DNA of 33,859 nt from an uncultured Marvinbryantia sp. Lineage in GTDB: Bacteria; Bacillota; Clostridia; Lachnospirales; Lachnospiraceae. The first letter of the stretch is position 1. Every line of letters starts with the position of its first letter. The position numbers and the translations under genes are program-made. Shown here piece by piece: positions 24,324 through 33,028 of this stretch. Under the pieces are notes generated by a model. That model made no database searches. It worked only from the letters and a program-made list of their open reading frames with translations, and had not been told where the DNA came from. Location of the stretch: the NCBI GenBank assembly GCA_934373455.1, contig CAKRON010000016.1, forward strand, positions 1 to 33,859, given 5' to 3'.

Positions 24324-24334
24324 GCACCCGTTTG
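24305..24334 (+). terminator. Hairpin spanning the permease stop codon
   Basis: CAAATGGGTGC (24305-24315) pairs with GCACCCGTTTG (24324-24334), 11 pairs with one T-G. The 8-nt loop contains the permease TAA (24321-24323). Only a short T-rich tail follows, so termination would be weak; the stem may instead protect the mRNA 3' end. Confidence 0.6.
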
Positions 24335-24347
24335 TTGCGGAATATTC

Positions 24348-24376
24348 TTGTTAAGAAAAAATTTTTCGAGTATAAT
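24348..24376 (+). promoter_or_regulatory. Promoter of the hybrid histidine kinase gene
   Basis: -35 TTGTTA (24348-24353), 17-nt spacer, perfect -10 TATAAT (24371-24376). The leader to the ATG at 24444 is about 60 nt. The kinase is therefore its own transcription unit, separate from the ABC genes. Confidence 0.75.
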
Positions 24377-24443
24377 AATATCACATAAAAATGTTGAAGG
24401 CATTCTGGTACATCCAAATTTTGATGAGGAAAGGAGAGTGCTT

Positions 24444-26861
24444 ATGTCCGACAGTAAACACGATTTTCATATAGATATATTTGATTACAGCACGGTTGCA
24501 TATTATGTGATAGAGATGGTATTGAACGAAAAAGGTATGCCGATAGACTGGATTTATCGTTATTGCAATCAGGCATTTGCAGATTTGAAAAGATATCGGC
24601 TGGATGCAATGATAGATCATTCATTTTTAAGTTTGCATCCGCAGGTGGATCAGAAGTGGATGGCAGCCTATTATCGTGCGGCATGTGAAAATACAGGTAA
24701 TGAGATGGATTTGACAATTGAGAGACCATATCATGCTGTGATTTCGCCAATTGGGAAAAAGGGATTCTGTTCCTGCATGATTTATGAAGAAAGAATAAGA
24801 ACGCAAAGAGACGTAGAGCAGGATTTACTGGAAAAGGAAACATATATGTTAAAGAAGCTTTTGCCAGAGTATGTTTCTCTGTATCGTATAGATCTGAATT
24901 TCGGAAAATACGAAGTGCTTCGTTTGGAAGAAAATACGAACGCCAGAAAGCTTGCAAATCAGGGACTGAATTGTTTTGCGACATTTGATGAATATTCCAG
25001 GCAATATGCAGATGATTTTATTTCAATGGAAGACAGAGAAGAATTCCTGGACTGGCATTGCTGCCAAAACATGAAGAGAAGATTTCACAGTACGGAGAAG
25101 ATTACTTATCATTACAAGAGTACCTCCAGAGATGGAAAAGAGAGTTATTATGAAGCATATGCTGTAAAAGGACAGATTGACGATGAGAAATACATTATCT
25201 TTCTGGGATATCGTAACATTGATGGAATTCTTTACAAAGAAAAAGCAATTCAGAGACAATTAAAGAATGCGCTGGAAGAAGCCAGACTGAGCAATGAAAT
25301 TATAGCGTCTATAGCTAAAGCCTTTCAGTATGTTTCACGAATAGATATAGAAGAAGACACTTTTGAAGAAATCATAAACAAGGAAAGAGAAGAACTGAAA
25401 TTTATAAAAAGTGGTACATTGTCAGTGAATAATAAGAAGGTGTGCACTCAATGTGTGGCTCAGGAGTATCAGGAGGCGTTTCTTAGATTCACAGATATTT
25501 CTACTTTAGCAGATCGTATGGACAAAGAAGAGAGTATAGCGATGGAATATCGGATGAAAGATGGAAACTGGCATCGCCTTTGCTTTATTGAGAAAAAGAG
25601 AGATGAAAACGGTCGACTGACCCATGTACTCTGTGCCATACGAAGTATCAGTGCGACAAAGAAAAGAGAGCAAAATCTGATCAATCAGGTAGCAGAAGCG
25701 AAAAAAGAAGCCATATCAAAAAACAGATTTCTGTCGAATATGAGTCATGATATCCGAACGCCAATAAATGGAATCATAGGGATGCTGGAGCTGTCAAACC
25801 GTTATCCGGATGACCTGAAAATCCAAAAAAGATGCAGAGATGGAGTGCTGGAATCATCCAGATATCTTGTGTCACTGGTAAATGATATTTTGGATATGAA
25901 TAAACTGGAGGCGGAAGAAGAGACAGATCTGAATATCTCATTTGATCTTGCAGAATTGCTGAGTCAGACGAATTCCGACAAACAGGGTCAGGCGGTAGAG
26001 AAACAGATTGATTATGTGGTGGATTGGAGCCGGGCCGGATTAAAACATCAATATCTGGTTGGGAATCCGTTATATGTGGGACGACTGCTTACGGCGGTTG
26101 TCGATAATGCAATAAAATTCACAAATCCAGGAGGAAGTGTGCGGGTATGGTGTGAGGAAAAAACAGCAGATGCAGAGAAGGTGATCTATCAGTTCGGATG
26201 TTCAGATAATGGGATCGGGATGAGTGAAGAATTTGTGGAACACGCTTTTGAGATGTTTTCCCAGGAGAATGAAACCAGTCGATCCAGATACGAAGGAAGT
26301 GGACTGGGTCTGGCTATTGCGAAGAAAATTGCAGACAGACTGGATGGAACCATTGAGATTCAAAGCCAAAAGGGAAAGGGAACGACGGTGTTGATGACCA
26401 TTCCATTTGAGATTGGTGAAAAAACAGAGACGAAAAAGACCGTCGATCTGGAAAATGTTTCGGTAGAGGGACTGCGGATTTTAGTTGTAGAAGATAATGA
26501 TCTGAACATGGAAATAGTGAAATTCTTGCTGGAAGAAAATGGAATCCATGTAGAATGTGCAGTGGATGGTTTGGAGGCAGTGGAGAAATTTGCAGGTTCA
26601 GAACCTGGGTATTACGATGTGATATGCATGGACATTATGATGCCAAATCTGAATGGCTGGGATGCAGCCAGGAGAATCCGCGCTATGAAAAGAACAGATG
26701 CCAAAAAGGTGCCAATGATTGCCATGAGTGCGAATGCATTTGCAGAAGACCGCATTAACAGCAGGATTTCCGGTATGAATCAACATATCAGTAAGCCGCT
26801 GGATATGGAGAAGCTGTTGAATGCAGTGAAAGATTGTGTGGGAAATCGTACTTGCAAATAA
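24444..26861 (+). CDS. Soluble hybrid sensor histidine kinase
   Basis: 805 residues without any transmembrane segment, so it senses a cytoplasmic signal. Order: a PAS-like N-terminal domain (about 8-125), a second sensor region (about 130-280), a third PAS-like segment (about 310-410), HisKA with phosphoacceptor His435 in SHDIRTPINGIIGM, HATPase_c with the N box DNAIKFTNPGG, G1 DNGIGMSEE and GSGLGLAI (to about 655), then a receiver domain (about 680-800) with phosphoacceptor Asp730 in CMDIMMPN, a Ser/Ala switch and HISKPLD. It starts at ATG 24444 with AAAGGAGAG upstream. No separate response regulator or HPt gene is adjacent, so the output is unknown. It could affect the flanking ABC or thi genes. 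Confidence 0.92.
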   Translation: MSDSKHDFHIDIFDYSTVAYYVIEMVLNEKGMPIDWIYRYCNQAFADLKRYRLDAMIDHSFLSLHPQVDQKWMAAYYRAACENTGNEMDLTIERPYHAVISPIGKKGFCSCMIYEERIRTQRDVEQDLLEKETYMLKKLLPEYVSLYRIDLNFGKYEVLRLEENTNARKLANQGLNCFATFDEYSRQYADDFISMEDREEFLDWHCCQNMKRRFHSTEKITYHYKSTSRDGKESYYEAYAVKGQIDDEKYIIFLGYRNIDGILYKEKAIQRQLKNALEEARLSNEIIASIAKAFQYVSRIDIEEDTFEEIINKEREELKFIKSGTLSVNNKKVCTQCVAQEYQEAFLRFTDISTLADRMDKEESIAMEYRMKDGNWHRLCFIEKKRDENGRLTHVLCAIRSISATKKREQNLINQVAEAKKEAISKNRFLSNMSHDIRTPINGIIGMLELSNRYPDDLKIQKRCRDGVLESSRYLVSLVNDILDMNKLEAEEETDLNISFDLAELLSQTNSDKQGQAVEKQIDYVVDWSRAGLKHQYLVGNPLYVGRLLTAVVDNAIKFTNPGGSVRVWCEEKTADAEKVIYQFGCSDNGIGMSEEFVEHAFEMFSQENETSRSRYEGSGLGLAIAKKIADRLDGTIEIQSQKGKGTTVLMTIPFEIGEKTETKKTVDLENVSVEGLRILVVEDNDLNMEIVKFLLEENGIHVECAVDGLEAVEKFAGSEPGYYDVICMDIMMPNLNGWDAARRIRAMKRTDAKKVPMIAMSANAFAEDRINSRISGMNQHISKPLDMEKLLNAVKDCVGNRTCK

Positions 26862-26946
26862 TATAGTAATGTTATATAGTAGAGAGAAATAGCGAATACA
26901 TATTTTTGTGAACTGGGGGCACCACTTTTCACATGAACAGATATCA

Positions 26947-26991
26947 GGCGCCGTATGATACCAGAAGTGTATCATACGGTGCCATTTTTTT
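26947..26991 (+). terminator. Strong Rho-independent terminator after the kinase gene
   Basis: A 15-bp stem: 26947-26961 (begins GGCGCCGTATG) with 26969-26983, one G-U pair, 7-nt loop, then seven T at 26985-26991. It could also act as an attenuator for the thi genes if transcription starts upstream, but I see no riboswitch preceding it. Confidence 0.88.
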
Positions 26992-26993
26992 AT

Positions 26994-27020
26994 ATAATAG
27001 GAAATTGCATTTCCTATTAT
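26994..27020. promoter_or_regulatory. Perfect 12-bp inverted repeat over a TATAAT, ahead of thiS
   Basis: ATAATAGGAAAT (26994-27005) and ATTTCCTATTAT (27009-27020) are perfect inverted arms around TGC. A TATAAT hexamer at 26993-26998 overlaps the left arm; the matching -35 (near 26970) is weak. It is a candidate operator at the thi promoter, or an RNA hairpin at the 5' end of the thi mRNA. Confidence 0.65.
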
Positions 27021-27062
27021 GTGTCGTCATTGGTGCAGGACAAAAGAGAGGAGAAAGCATAT

Positions 27063-27257
27063 ATGGTAAAGATCAACGGAGAGGAAAGAGAACTCGCCGG
27101 ACGAAATCTTTTGGAATATTTAAAAGAAACTGGATTTGAACATGAAAAGGTTGTGGTAGAGCGAAATCTTGAAATCATTCCGAAAGGAGAACTGGGAAAT
27201 GTAATCATTCAGGATGAAGATACTATAGAAGTTCTGAGATTTGTCGGTGGAGGCTGA
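27063..27257 (+). CDS. thiS: Sulfur carrier protein ThiS
   Basis: 64-residue ubiquitin-like protein that carries sulfur, as a C-terminal thiocarboxylate, for the thiazole ring of thiamine. It begins MVKINGEERELAGRN and ends in the required Gly-Gly tail (RFVGGG). The start at 27063 follows GAGAGGAG at a normal distance. thiF begins 4 nt after its stop; its RBS lies in the thiS 3' end. Confidence 0.94.
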   Translation: MVKINGEERELAGRNLLEYLKETGFEHEKVVVERNLEIIPKGELGNVIIQDEDTIEVLRFVGGG

Positions 27258-27261
27258 AAAT

Positions 27262-27939
27262 ATGACAGAAATACAGGAACAAATGCAGCGGATGATTTCA
27301 AAAGAAGAACTGAATAAAGCATTTGATGCAAGATTTCCAAAGGAAATGCAGGAAAAGCTAAGAAGTGCAAAGGTTGCCGTGGCGGGGCTGGGCGGTCTGG
27401 GATCAAACATCGCAGTTATGCTGGCAAGATCAGGAATCGGTCAGCTGCTTCTGGTAGATTTTGACATAGTGGATGTGACCAATTTAAACCGTCAGATGTA
27501 TTTTATCTCACATCTTGGAAGACCGAAAGCAGAAGCACTTTCGGAAATTTTATGTCAGATTAATCCATATCTAAATTATGAATCAGTATCTATAAAAGTA
27601 ACACCGGATAATGTGAAAACATTATTTGAAAAATATCCGATCGTCTGTGAGGCTTTTGATAAGGCCGACCAGAAGGCAATGCTGGTAAGAGAATTGCTTA
27701 CCCAATGTCCTGGTACAACCGTAGTTTCAGGAAATGGAATGGCGGGATATGGAGATATCAACAAGATTCAGACGAGTCAGAAAATGAGCCGACTTTATGT
27801 ATGTGGAGATCAAAGTACAGATGTGGAAGCAGGAATTGGGCTGATGGCACCGAGAGTGGCGGCCTGTGCAGCACATGAAGCAAATAAAGTCATACAGTTG
27901 ATTATGAAAGAACAGGAGAATACAAAAAATGGAAGATAA
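27262..27939 (+). CDS. thiF: ThiS adenylyltransferase, ThiF family 2 type
   Basis: Adenylylates the C-terminus of ThiS before sulfur transfer. 225 residues of the E1/ThiF/MoeB fold with ATP-binding GLGGLGSN (about 42-49) and [14 protein letters not shown] (about 64-77). It lacks the paired CxxC zinc cysteines of E. coli ThiF, and is preceded by a 35-residue helical N-terminus. This matches the short thiF family found with thiS-thiG-thiH in Clostridia. Start at ATG 27262, with GGAGG inside the thiS 3' end. It overlaps thiG by 11 nt. Confidence 0.9.
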   Translation: MTEIQEQMQRMISKEELNKAFDARFPKEMQEKLRSAKVAVAGLGGLGSNIAVMLARSGIGQLLLVDFDIVDVTNLNRQMYFISHLGRPKAEALSEILCQINPYLNYESVSIKVTPDNVKTLFEKYPIVCEAFDKADQKAMLVRELLTQCPGTTVVSGNGMAGYGDINKIQTSQKMSRLYVCGDQSTDVEAGIGLMAPRVAACAAHEANKVIQLIMKEQENTKNGR

Positions 27940-28693
27940 ATTTATATTAGGTGGAAAAGAATTCAAAAGCCGTTTTATTCTTGGATCAGGAAAATATAAT
28001 CTGAATCTGATCAAAGCAGCAATAGAACAGGGCGGTGCAGAGATTATTACGCTTGCACTGCGCCGTGCCAATACACAGGAAAGTGAAAATATTCTGGATT
28101 ATATCCCGAAGGGAGTGACACTGCTGCCAAATACATCCGGAGCCAGAACAGCAGAAGAAGCCGTCCGGATAGCCAGACTGAGCAGAGCAATGGGATGCGG
28201 AGATTTTGTAAAAATAGAAATTATGCGTGATGCAAAATATCTGTTTCCGGATAATCAGGAAACCATTAAGGCTACAGAAATTCTTGCAAAAGAAGGATTT
28301 GTAGTGTTGCCGTATATGAACCCGGATCTGAACGTGGCCAGAGATCTGCAAAATGCAGGAGCAGCTGCAGTAATGCCGCTGGCAGCACCGATCGGAAGTA
28401 ATAAAGGTCTGGCAACGAAAGCGATGATACAGATTCTGATTGATGAAATTGATCTGCCGATTATTGTAGATGCCGGAATCGGAAAACCGTCCCAGGCGTG
28501 TGAAGCTATGGAAATGGGAGCTGCTGCCATTATGGCAAATACAGCAATTGCGACAGCTGGTAATGTGCCGGATATGGCAGAAGCGTTTAAACTTGCGATC
28601 AAAGCAGGAAGAACCGCATATCTTACCGGCATGGGGAGAGTATTGGCCAGAGGTGGAAGTGCATCAGATCCGCTGACAGGTTTCTTACGATAG
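27929..28693 (+). CDS. thiG: Thiazole synthase
   Basis: Condenses 1-deoxy-D-xylulose 5-phosphate, dehydroglycine and ThiS-thiocarboxylate into the thiazole phosphate. 254 residues, TIM barrel. Substrate-binding Lys95 lies in FVKIEIM, and [32 protein letters not shown] and [11 protein letters not shown] are the conserved loops. It overlaps thiF and lies 9 nt before thiH, whose product supplies dehydroglycine. Confidence 0.97.
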   Translation: MEDKFILGGKEFKSRFILGSGKYNLNLIKAAIEQGGAEIITLALRRANTQESENILDYIPKGVTLLPNTSGARTAEEAVRIARLSRAMGCGDFVKIEIMRDAKYLFPDNQETIKATEILAKEGFVVLPYMNPDLNVARDLQNAGAAAVMPLAAPIGSNKGLATKAMIQILIDEIDLPIIVDAGIGKPSQACEAMEMGAAAIMANTAIATAGNVPDMAEAFKLAIKAGRTAYLTGMGRVLARGGSASDPLTGFLR

Positions 28694-28702
28694 GAGGAGA
28701 GC

Positions 28703-29965
28703 GTGATGAATGAAGAAAATCAGGTATATTTTATAGACAGTGATACGCTTCCGCCAGCGGCACTGGAGAGAAAGCACCGTCTGGAACAGGATCCTTCTTT
28801 TCGTACAAACCATATGGAATATATGAAAGGGATGCAGGTAATTGAGTCCGATATCAAAGATAAAGTGCTCAAAGCAATGGAAGAATACGATTATGATTCT
28901 TATACAGCGGCAGATGTAGAGAGAGCACTCTCTCATGAAAGCTGTTCCATAGAAGATTTCAGAGCATTGCTGTCGCCGGCAGCGGCACCATATCTGGAAC
29001 AGATGGCAAGAAAGGCAGAAGAAATTACCAAGAATCATTTTGGAAATACCGTATATATTTTTACACCGCTGTATATTGCAAATTATTGTCAAAATTATTG
29101 TATTTATTGTGGCTTTAACTGTTACAACAATATTCGGCGTAAAAAGCTTACCTTTGAAGAAATTGAACACGAGATGCAGGTAATTGCAAAGACCGGCATG
29201 GAAGAGATTTTGATTTTGACAGGGGAAAGCAGAGCTTATTCAGATGTGAAGTATATCGGAGAAGCAGTAAAAATTGCGAAAAAATATTTTAAAAATATTG
29301 GTATTGAGATTTATCCGGTAAATGTGGATGAATATGAATACCTGCATGAATGCGGTGTCGATTATGTGACAGTATTCCAGGAGACCTATCATACAGACAA
29401 ATATGAGACATTGCATCTGATGGGGCATAAGCGTGTATGGCCATATCGATTTGATGCCCAGGAACGTGCAATCATGGGTGGTATGCGAGGCGCAGGATTT
29501 TCAGCACTTTTGGGACTGGATGATTTTAGAAAAGATGCGCTGGCAACAGCTCTTCATGTTTATTATATTAATCGAAAATATCCTCATGCAGAACTGTCTT
29601 TGAGCTGTCCGAGACTTCGTCCGATTGTCAATAATGACAAGATCAACCCAAGAGACGTGGGGGAAAAAGAACTTTGCCAGGTTTTGTGTGCATATCGAAT
29701 TTTCCTTCCGTTTGCAGGAATTACGGTATCCAGCAGAGAAAGTGCGTCGTTCCGTAATGGAATTACAAAGATCTGTGCAACGAAAGTTTCTGCCGGAGTT
29801 TCCACTGGGATCGGAGATCATGAGGAAAAGTATGAAGGAAAAGAAGATGCAGATGTGGGAGACGAGCAGTTTGAGATCAACGATAACAGATCATTTACAT
29901 CGATGTATCAGGATATGGAACAGGGAGGACTTCAGCCTGTGCTGAATGATTATATCTATGTATAA
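28703..29965 (+). CDS. thiH: 2-iminoacetate synthase (radical SAM), ThiH
   Basis: Cleaves tyrosine to p-cresol and 2-iminoacetate (dehydroglycine), the anaerobic route replacing ThiO glycine oxidase. 420 residues. The [4Fe-4S] cluster cysteines Cys129, Cys133 and Cys136 are in the CxxxCxxC motif CQNYCIYC. EEILILTGESRAYSDVKYI and the C-terminal biotin/thiamin-synthesis-associated region follow. Use of ThiH fits an anaerobe. AGGAGAG precedes the start. The 3' end overlaps the following gene by 20 nt. Confidence 0.96.
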   Translation: MMNEENQVYFIDSDTLPPAALERKHRLEQDPSFRTNHMEYMKGMQVIESDIKDKVLKAMEEYDYDSYTAADVERALSHESCSIEDFRALLSPAAAPYLEQMARKAEEITKNHFGNTVYIFTPLYIANYCQNYCIYCGFNCYNNIRRKKLTFEEIEHEMQVIAKTGMEEILILTGESRAYSDVKYIGEAVKIAKKYFKNIGIEIYPVNVDEYEYLHECGVDYVTVFQETYHTDKYETLHLMGHKRVWPYRFDAQERAIMGGMRGAGFSALLGLDDFRKDALATALHVYYINRKYPHAELSLSCPRLRPIVNNDKINPRDVGEKELCQVLCAYRIFLPFAGITVSSRESASFRNGITKICATKVSAGVSTGIGDHEEKYEGKEDADVGDEQFEINDNRSFTSMYQDMEQGGLQPVLNDYIYV

Positions 29966-30539
29966 CGAGTATGAACATACGATTGTTATCACAAATCGTG
30001 CATTGGTACAGGGGGATTTCCTGATGCAGCTGAAAAAAGTACTGCAGCTACATCCCAATGCATTGATTTTGAGAGAAAAAGATCTGACAGAAAAGATGTA
30101 TGAAGATCTGGCTGAAAAAGTGCTGGATTTATGTAATCAGGAAAAGGTACGTTGTTTTCTTCATTCCAGAATCGAAGCTGCCCGCAGGCTGAAGTGCAAA
30201 AATATTCACTTATCCATTCCGACACTGCAGGAAATGACTGACGCAGAAAGAATGAAACTGCGATCAGATTTCAATGAAATCAGTGTATCCTGTCACAGCA
30301 CGCAAGATGTACAATATGCGGTAGAGTTCGGAGCAACACAGATCATTCTTGGAACTATTTTTGAGACAGAATGTAAAAAAGGGCTAAAAGGAAAAGGCGT
30401 AGAATTTGTCAGAGAAGTTTGCAGCAGCTGCGATCTTCCGGTATATGCGATAGGTGGAATAAACTCAGAGAGAGTAGAACTGGTAAGGAAGGCAGGGGCG
30501 GCAGGCGGCTGTATGATGTCAGGTTTTATGCGTATGTAG
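29946..30539 (+). CDS. ThiE/TenI-like protein, divergent
   Basis: 197-residue TIM barrel related to thiamine phosphate synthase (ThiE) and to the thiazole tautomerase TenI. LREKDLTEKMYEDLAEK and CDLPVYAIGGINSERV are family blocks. Positions important in true ThiE are changed: the Asn-Asp of the (I)NDR segment reads LHSR, and HLGQ reads HLSI. This points to a TenI-type tautomerase of the thiazole product, or a modified ThiE; synthase activity cannot be assumed. Start at 29946 overlaps thiH by 20 nt (GGGAGGA about 15 nt upstream); ATG 29958 is an alternative. It is the last gene of the thi operon, followed by a terminator. Confidence 0.82.
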   Translation: MIISMYNEYEHTIVITNRALVQGDFLMQLKKVLQLHPNALILREKDLTEKMYEDLAEKVLDLCNQEKVRCFLHSRIEAARRLKCKNIHLSIPTLQEMTDAERMKLRSDFNEISVSCHSTQDVQYAVEFGATQIILGTIFETECKKGLKGKGVEFVREVCSSCDLPVYAIGGINSERVELVRKAGAAGGCMMSGFMRM

Positions 30540-30540
30540 A

Positions 30541-30570
30541 AGCAGGGGTGTAATACTCCTGCTTTTATTA
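30541..30570 (+). terminator. Rho-independent terminator of the thi operon
   Basis: AGCAGGGGT (30541-30549) pairs with ACTCCTGCT (30555-30563), nine pairs with one G-U, loop of 5, then a T-rich tail. It starts one base after the last stop codon. Confidence 0.8.
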
Positions 30571-30586
30571 TGCTATAAAAATAAAT

Positions 30587-30599
30587 AAAGTTTATAAAT
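30587..30599 (+). repeat. 13-bp direct repeat, copy 1, candidate operator
   Basis: AAAGTTTATAAAT, identical to 30709-30721. The core TTTATAAA is palindromic. It lies 77 bp upstream of the -35 of the ROK gene. The intervening DNA is extremely AT-rich. Confidence 0.55.
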
Positions 30600-30663
30600 A
30601 GTGCATAATATATAAAATACGATAAATAAATATAGAAATATATAAAATAAAGCACAAACAATA

Positions 30664-30692
30664 TTGACAAAGATAAAAAATAATGGTAATTT
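30664..30692 (+). promoter_or_regulatory. Promoter of the ROK regulator operon
   Basis: Perfect -35 TTGACA (30664-30669), 17-nt spacer, -10 TAATTT (30687-30692, four of six). The predicted start near 30698 lies about 22 nt before the ATG at 30720, leaving a short leader without a clear SD. Confidence 0.6.
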
Positions 30693-30708
30693 TAAATAAA
30701 TACGAAAC

Positions 30709-30721
30709 AAAGTTTATAAAT
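30709..30721 (+). repeat. 13-bp direct repeat, copy 2, over the ROK start codon
   Basis: Identical to 30587-30599 and placed across the start codon of the ROK regulator, just after the predicted transcription start. Two sites 122 bp apart flanking the promoter suggest autoregulation with looping, though in such AT-rich DNA chance is possible. Confidence 0.55.
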
Positions 30722-31853
30722 GAAAAGAGACAGGATGATGTTAGTTGGACAACCACAATTGTTGAAAAACATTAATACGGATATTGTAAGAGATTTGATT
30801 TTTAAAGAAGGACCTATTTCAAAACCAGAGATTGCAGAACGCACAGAATTAAGTCTTCCAACCGTGAAAAAGAGAGTAGACATTTTACTGAGAGAAGGAT
30901 GGATTAAAGAAAGCGGTCGAAAGGGTGAACGAGTTGGACGAAAGGCTGTCCTATATGAGGCCGACAGATCGCACAATATGATTTTGATGTTATATAAAAC
31001 AGGTGGTTTTACAGGATATCTTGTAGATATTACAGGAATGATTCACTTCGAAAAAGAATATATTTTTCAGGAAAGTAATGCTGAGGATTATACAGAGTTT
31101 TTATATAAAAGTATACAGCAGCTAAAAAAAAGAATCGAGGGCAGGATATTACTTATCGGTGTAACAGTTCCAGGAGTAGTCAGAAGCAGTGGCATGATTA
31201 AGCATATCCCGGAGATACCGGAATGGGAAAAGTTTAATCTTCAGGAAGTATTACAAAAGTATTTTGAGACGGATGTTCTGGTAGAAAATGATATTCGGAT
31301 GTCCACATTAGGTTATTATGAAAAGAATGTCGAAAAACAGGTTCAGGATATGGTGTATATCTTTGCAGAACGTGCATTGAGTGCAGGTATCGTAATTGAT
31401 GGACGTCTGCATCGGGGATTTGAAAATTTTGCCGGTGAACTAGGGTTTCTGGTGGTTCATGAAGACATGAAGCGGCAAGGACAGCTGCAGGAAAGCCGTG
31501 GTGATTATGAAAGAACGATTATGAATATTTTAAAACAGCTGGAGTCAGGTCCGGACAGTTTCGTGATACAGGAACAGTATTATGAATTATTGGCAAAAGG
31601 AATCATAAGCGTAAGCTGGGTGCTTGCTCCGGAAATGGTAGTCATCCAGGGAAAGCAATTAAATGAATCGGCTCTGGATCATATAACCGAACAGGTTCGG
31701 TCGCAATTTCCGAAAGATGTGATGCCGCAGCTGCGAATTAATACTGACAGCAGTTGTGATGTTCAGGGTATGATCCAGGAATGTATGAGATATTCGGTAG
31801 AAAAAAGTGCAAAATTAGGTGATACGACAATTCGTATGATGACCAATAGATAG
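30720..31853 (+). CDS. ROK-family transcriptional regulator
   Basis: 377 residues: an N-terminal winged helix-turn-helix (about 15-68, with KPEIAERTELSLPTVKKRV), then a ROK sugar-kinase-like domain (about 85-370) with GVTVPGVV and AGELGFLV. The zinc-binding CxCGxxGCxE motif of XylR/NagC-type ROK proteins is missing; the corresponding region reads LQESRGDYERT. No SD precedes ATG 30720. ATG codons at 30735 and 30738 are alternatives with a weak AGG. Downstream genes for an oxidoreductase and a sugar isomerase-like protein are 17 nt or more away in the same direction, so it probably controls this catabolic locus and itself. The inducer is unknown. Confidence 0.88.
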   Translation: MKRDRMMLVGQPQLLKNINTDIVRDLIFKEGPISKPEIAERTELSLPTVKKRVDILLREGWIKESGRKGERVGRKAVLYEADRSHNMILMLYKTGGFTGYLVDITGMIHFEKEYIFQESNAEDYTEFLYKSIQQLKKRIEGRILLIGVTVPGVVRSSGMIKHIPEIPEWEKFNLQEVLQKYFETDVLVENDIRMSTLGYYEKNVEKQVQDMVYIFAERALSAGIVIDGRLHRGFENFAGELGFLVVHEDMKRQGQLQESRGDYERTIMNILKQLESGPDSFVIQEQYYELLAKGIISVSWVLAPEMVVIQGKQLNESALDHITEQVRSQFPKDVMPQLRINTDSSCDVQGMIQECMRYSVEKSAKLGDTTIRMMTNR

Positions 31854-31870
31854 AAGAAAGGAAGTATGGG

Positions 31871-33010
31871 ATGAAAAAACTAAGGGTTGGGGTGATAGGA
31901 ATTGGTTTTATCGGAGCCGCTCATGTGGAAGCTCTGAGAAGGCTTGGATATGTAGATGTGGTGGCTGTTGCGAATCATAACAATGGAGCACAAAAAGCAA
32001 AAGAGTTATTTGTAGAGCATGGTTATGATGATTACCGCGAAATGATTGATAAAGAATCACTGGACGCAGTTCACATCTGCACACCAAATAACACACATTA
32101 TGAAATGGCAATGTATGCGATGGAGCATGGTGTGAACGTAATGTTAGAAAAACCGTTTACCATGACAATAGAAGAAGCTGAAAAGTTATGCAGTTATGCG
32201 AAAGAGCATCAGATTGTAACAGGGGTAAATCATTCATTGCGTATGAATCCACAGGTGCAGCAGATGAAAGCGATGGTGCAAAGCGGGGAAGTGGGCGATA
32301 TTTATGCAGTGACAGGATGCTATCTTCAGGACTGGCTTTATCTGGACAGCGACTGGAGCTGGAGACTGGAGTCGGAGCTTTCTGGAAAGACAAGAGCTTT
32401 TTCCGATATCGGAACACATTGGATTGACATGGTAGAAAATATTACCGGACAGAGGGCGGTTGAAGTACTGGCAGAATTTGAGATCGTTCACAAGACCAGG
32501 AAAAAACCAAAGAAACAGGTGGCAACTTTCTCTGGAATGGCGCTCAGACCGGAAGATTATGAAGACGTTCCAATCAAGACAGAAGACTGGTGCAGTATAT
32601 TGTTCCGTTTTGAAAATGGGGCAATTGGCAGTGTGAATGTAAGCCAGGTGACTGCCGGACGTAAAAATCAGCAGGTGATTTCCATCAGTGGAAGCAAATG
32701 TGCACTTCATTGGGACAGTGAAGATTCACAGGAACTGTGGATTGGAAGAAGAGAGACGTTTAATCAGAAAGCACCGAAAGATCCATCTATCCTGTCAAAG
32801 GAAGCACAGTCAGTAATCGGTTATCCGGGAGGACATGTGGAAGGATTCCCAGATACTTTCAAGATGCAGTTTGAAAAATATTATCAATCCGTTTTGAACA
32901 AAGATACATCCAAAAAGGATTTTGCAAACTTTGAAGATGGACTTCGTGAAATGATTTTGAATGAAAGGGTATATGAATCAGCACAGAAACGGGCATGGGT
33001 GAAAATCTGA
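31871..33010 (+). CDS. Gfo/Idh/MocA-family oxidoreductase
   Basis: NAD(P)-dependent sugar or polyol oxidoreductase of 379 residues. The N-terminal Rossmann domain (about 1-120) has GVIGIGFIGAAHVEAL, and the catalytic EKPF Lys is present in NVMLEKPFTM. The C-terminal beta-sheet domain (about 130-370) contains SDIGTHWIDMVENITG, with the His/Asp pair usual for this family. AGAAAGGAAG gives an RBS. Together with the following TIM-barrel gene and the ROK regulator it looks like a locus for oxidation and epimerisation of a sugar acid, inositol-like polyol or amino-sugar. The family is too broad to name the substrate. Confidence 0.9.
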   Translation: MKKLRVGVIGIGFIGAAHVEALRRLGYVDVVAVANHNNGAQKAKELFVEHGYDDYREMIDKESLDAVHICTPNNTHYEMAMYAMEHGVNVMLEKPFTMTIEEAEKLCSYAKEHQIVTGVNHSLRMNPQVQQMKAMVQSGEVGDIYAVTGCYLQDWLYLDSDWSWRLESELSGKTRAFSDIGTHWIDMVENITGQRAVEVLAEFEIVHKTRKKPKKQVATFSGMALRPEDYEDVPIKTEDWCSILFRFENGAIGSVNVSQVTAGRKNQQVISISGSKCALHWDSEDSQELWIGRRETFNQKAPKDPSILSKEAQSVIGYPGGHVEGFPDTFKMQFEKYYQSVLNKDTSKKDFANFEDGLREMILNERVYESAQKRAWVKI

Positions 33011-33028
33011 GAAAAGGAGCAAAAAGCT

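Noticed and set aside
26862..27062. TPP riboswitch before thiS
   Set aside because: I looked for CTGAGA, ACCCTT, GAACCTGATCTGG and the 3' block and found none.
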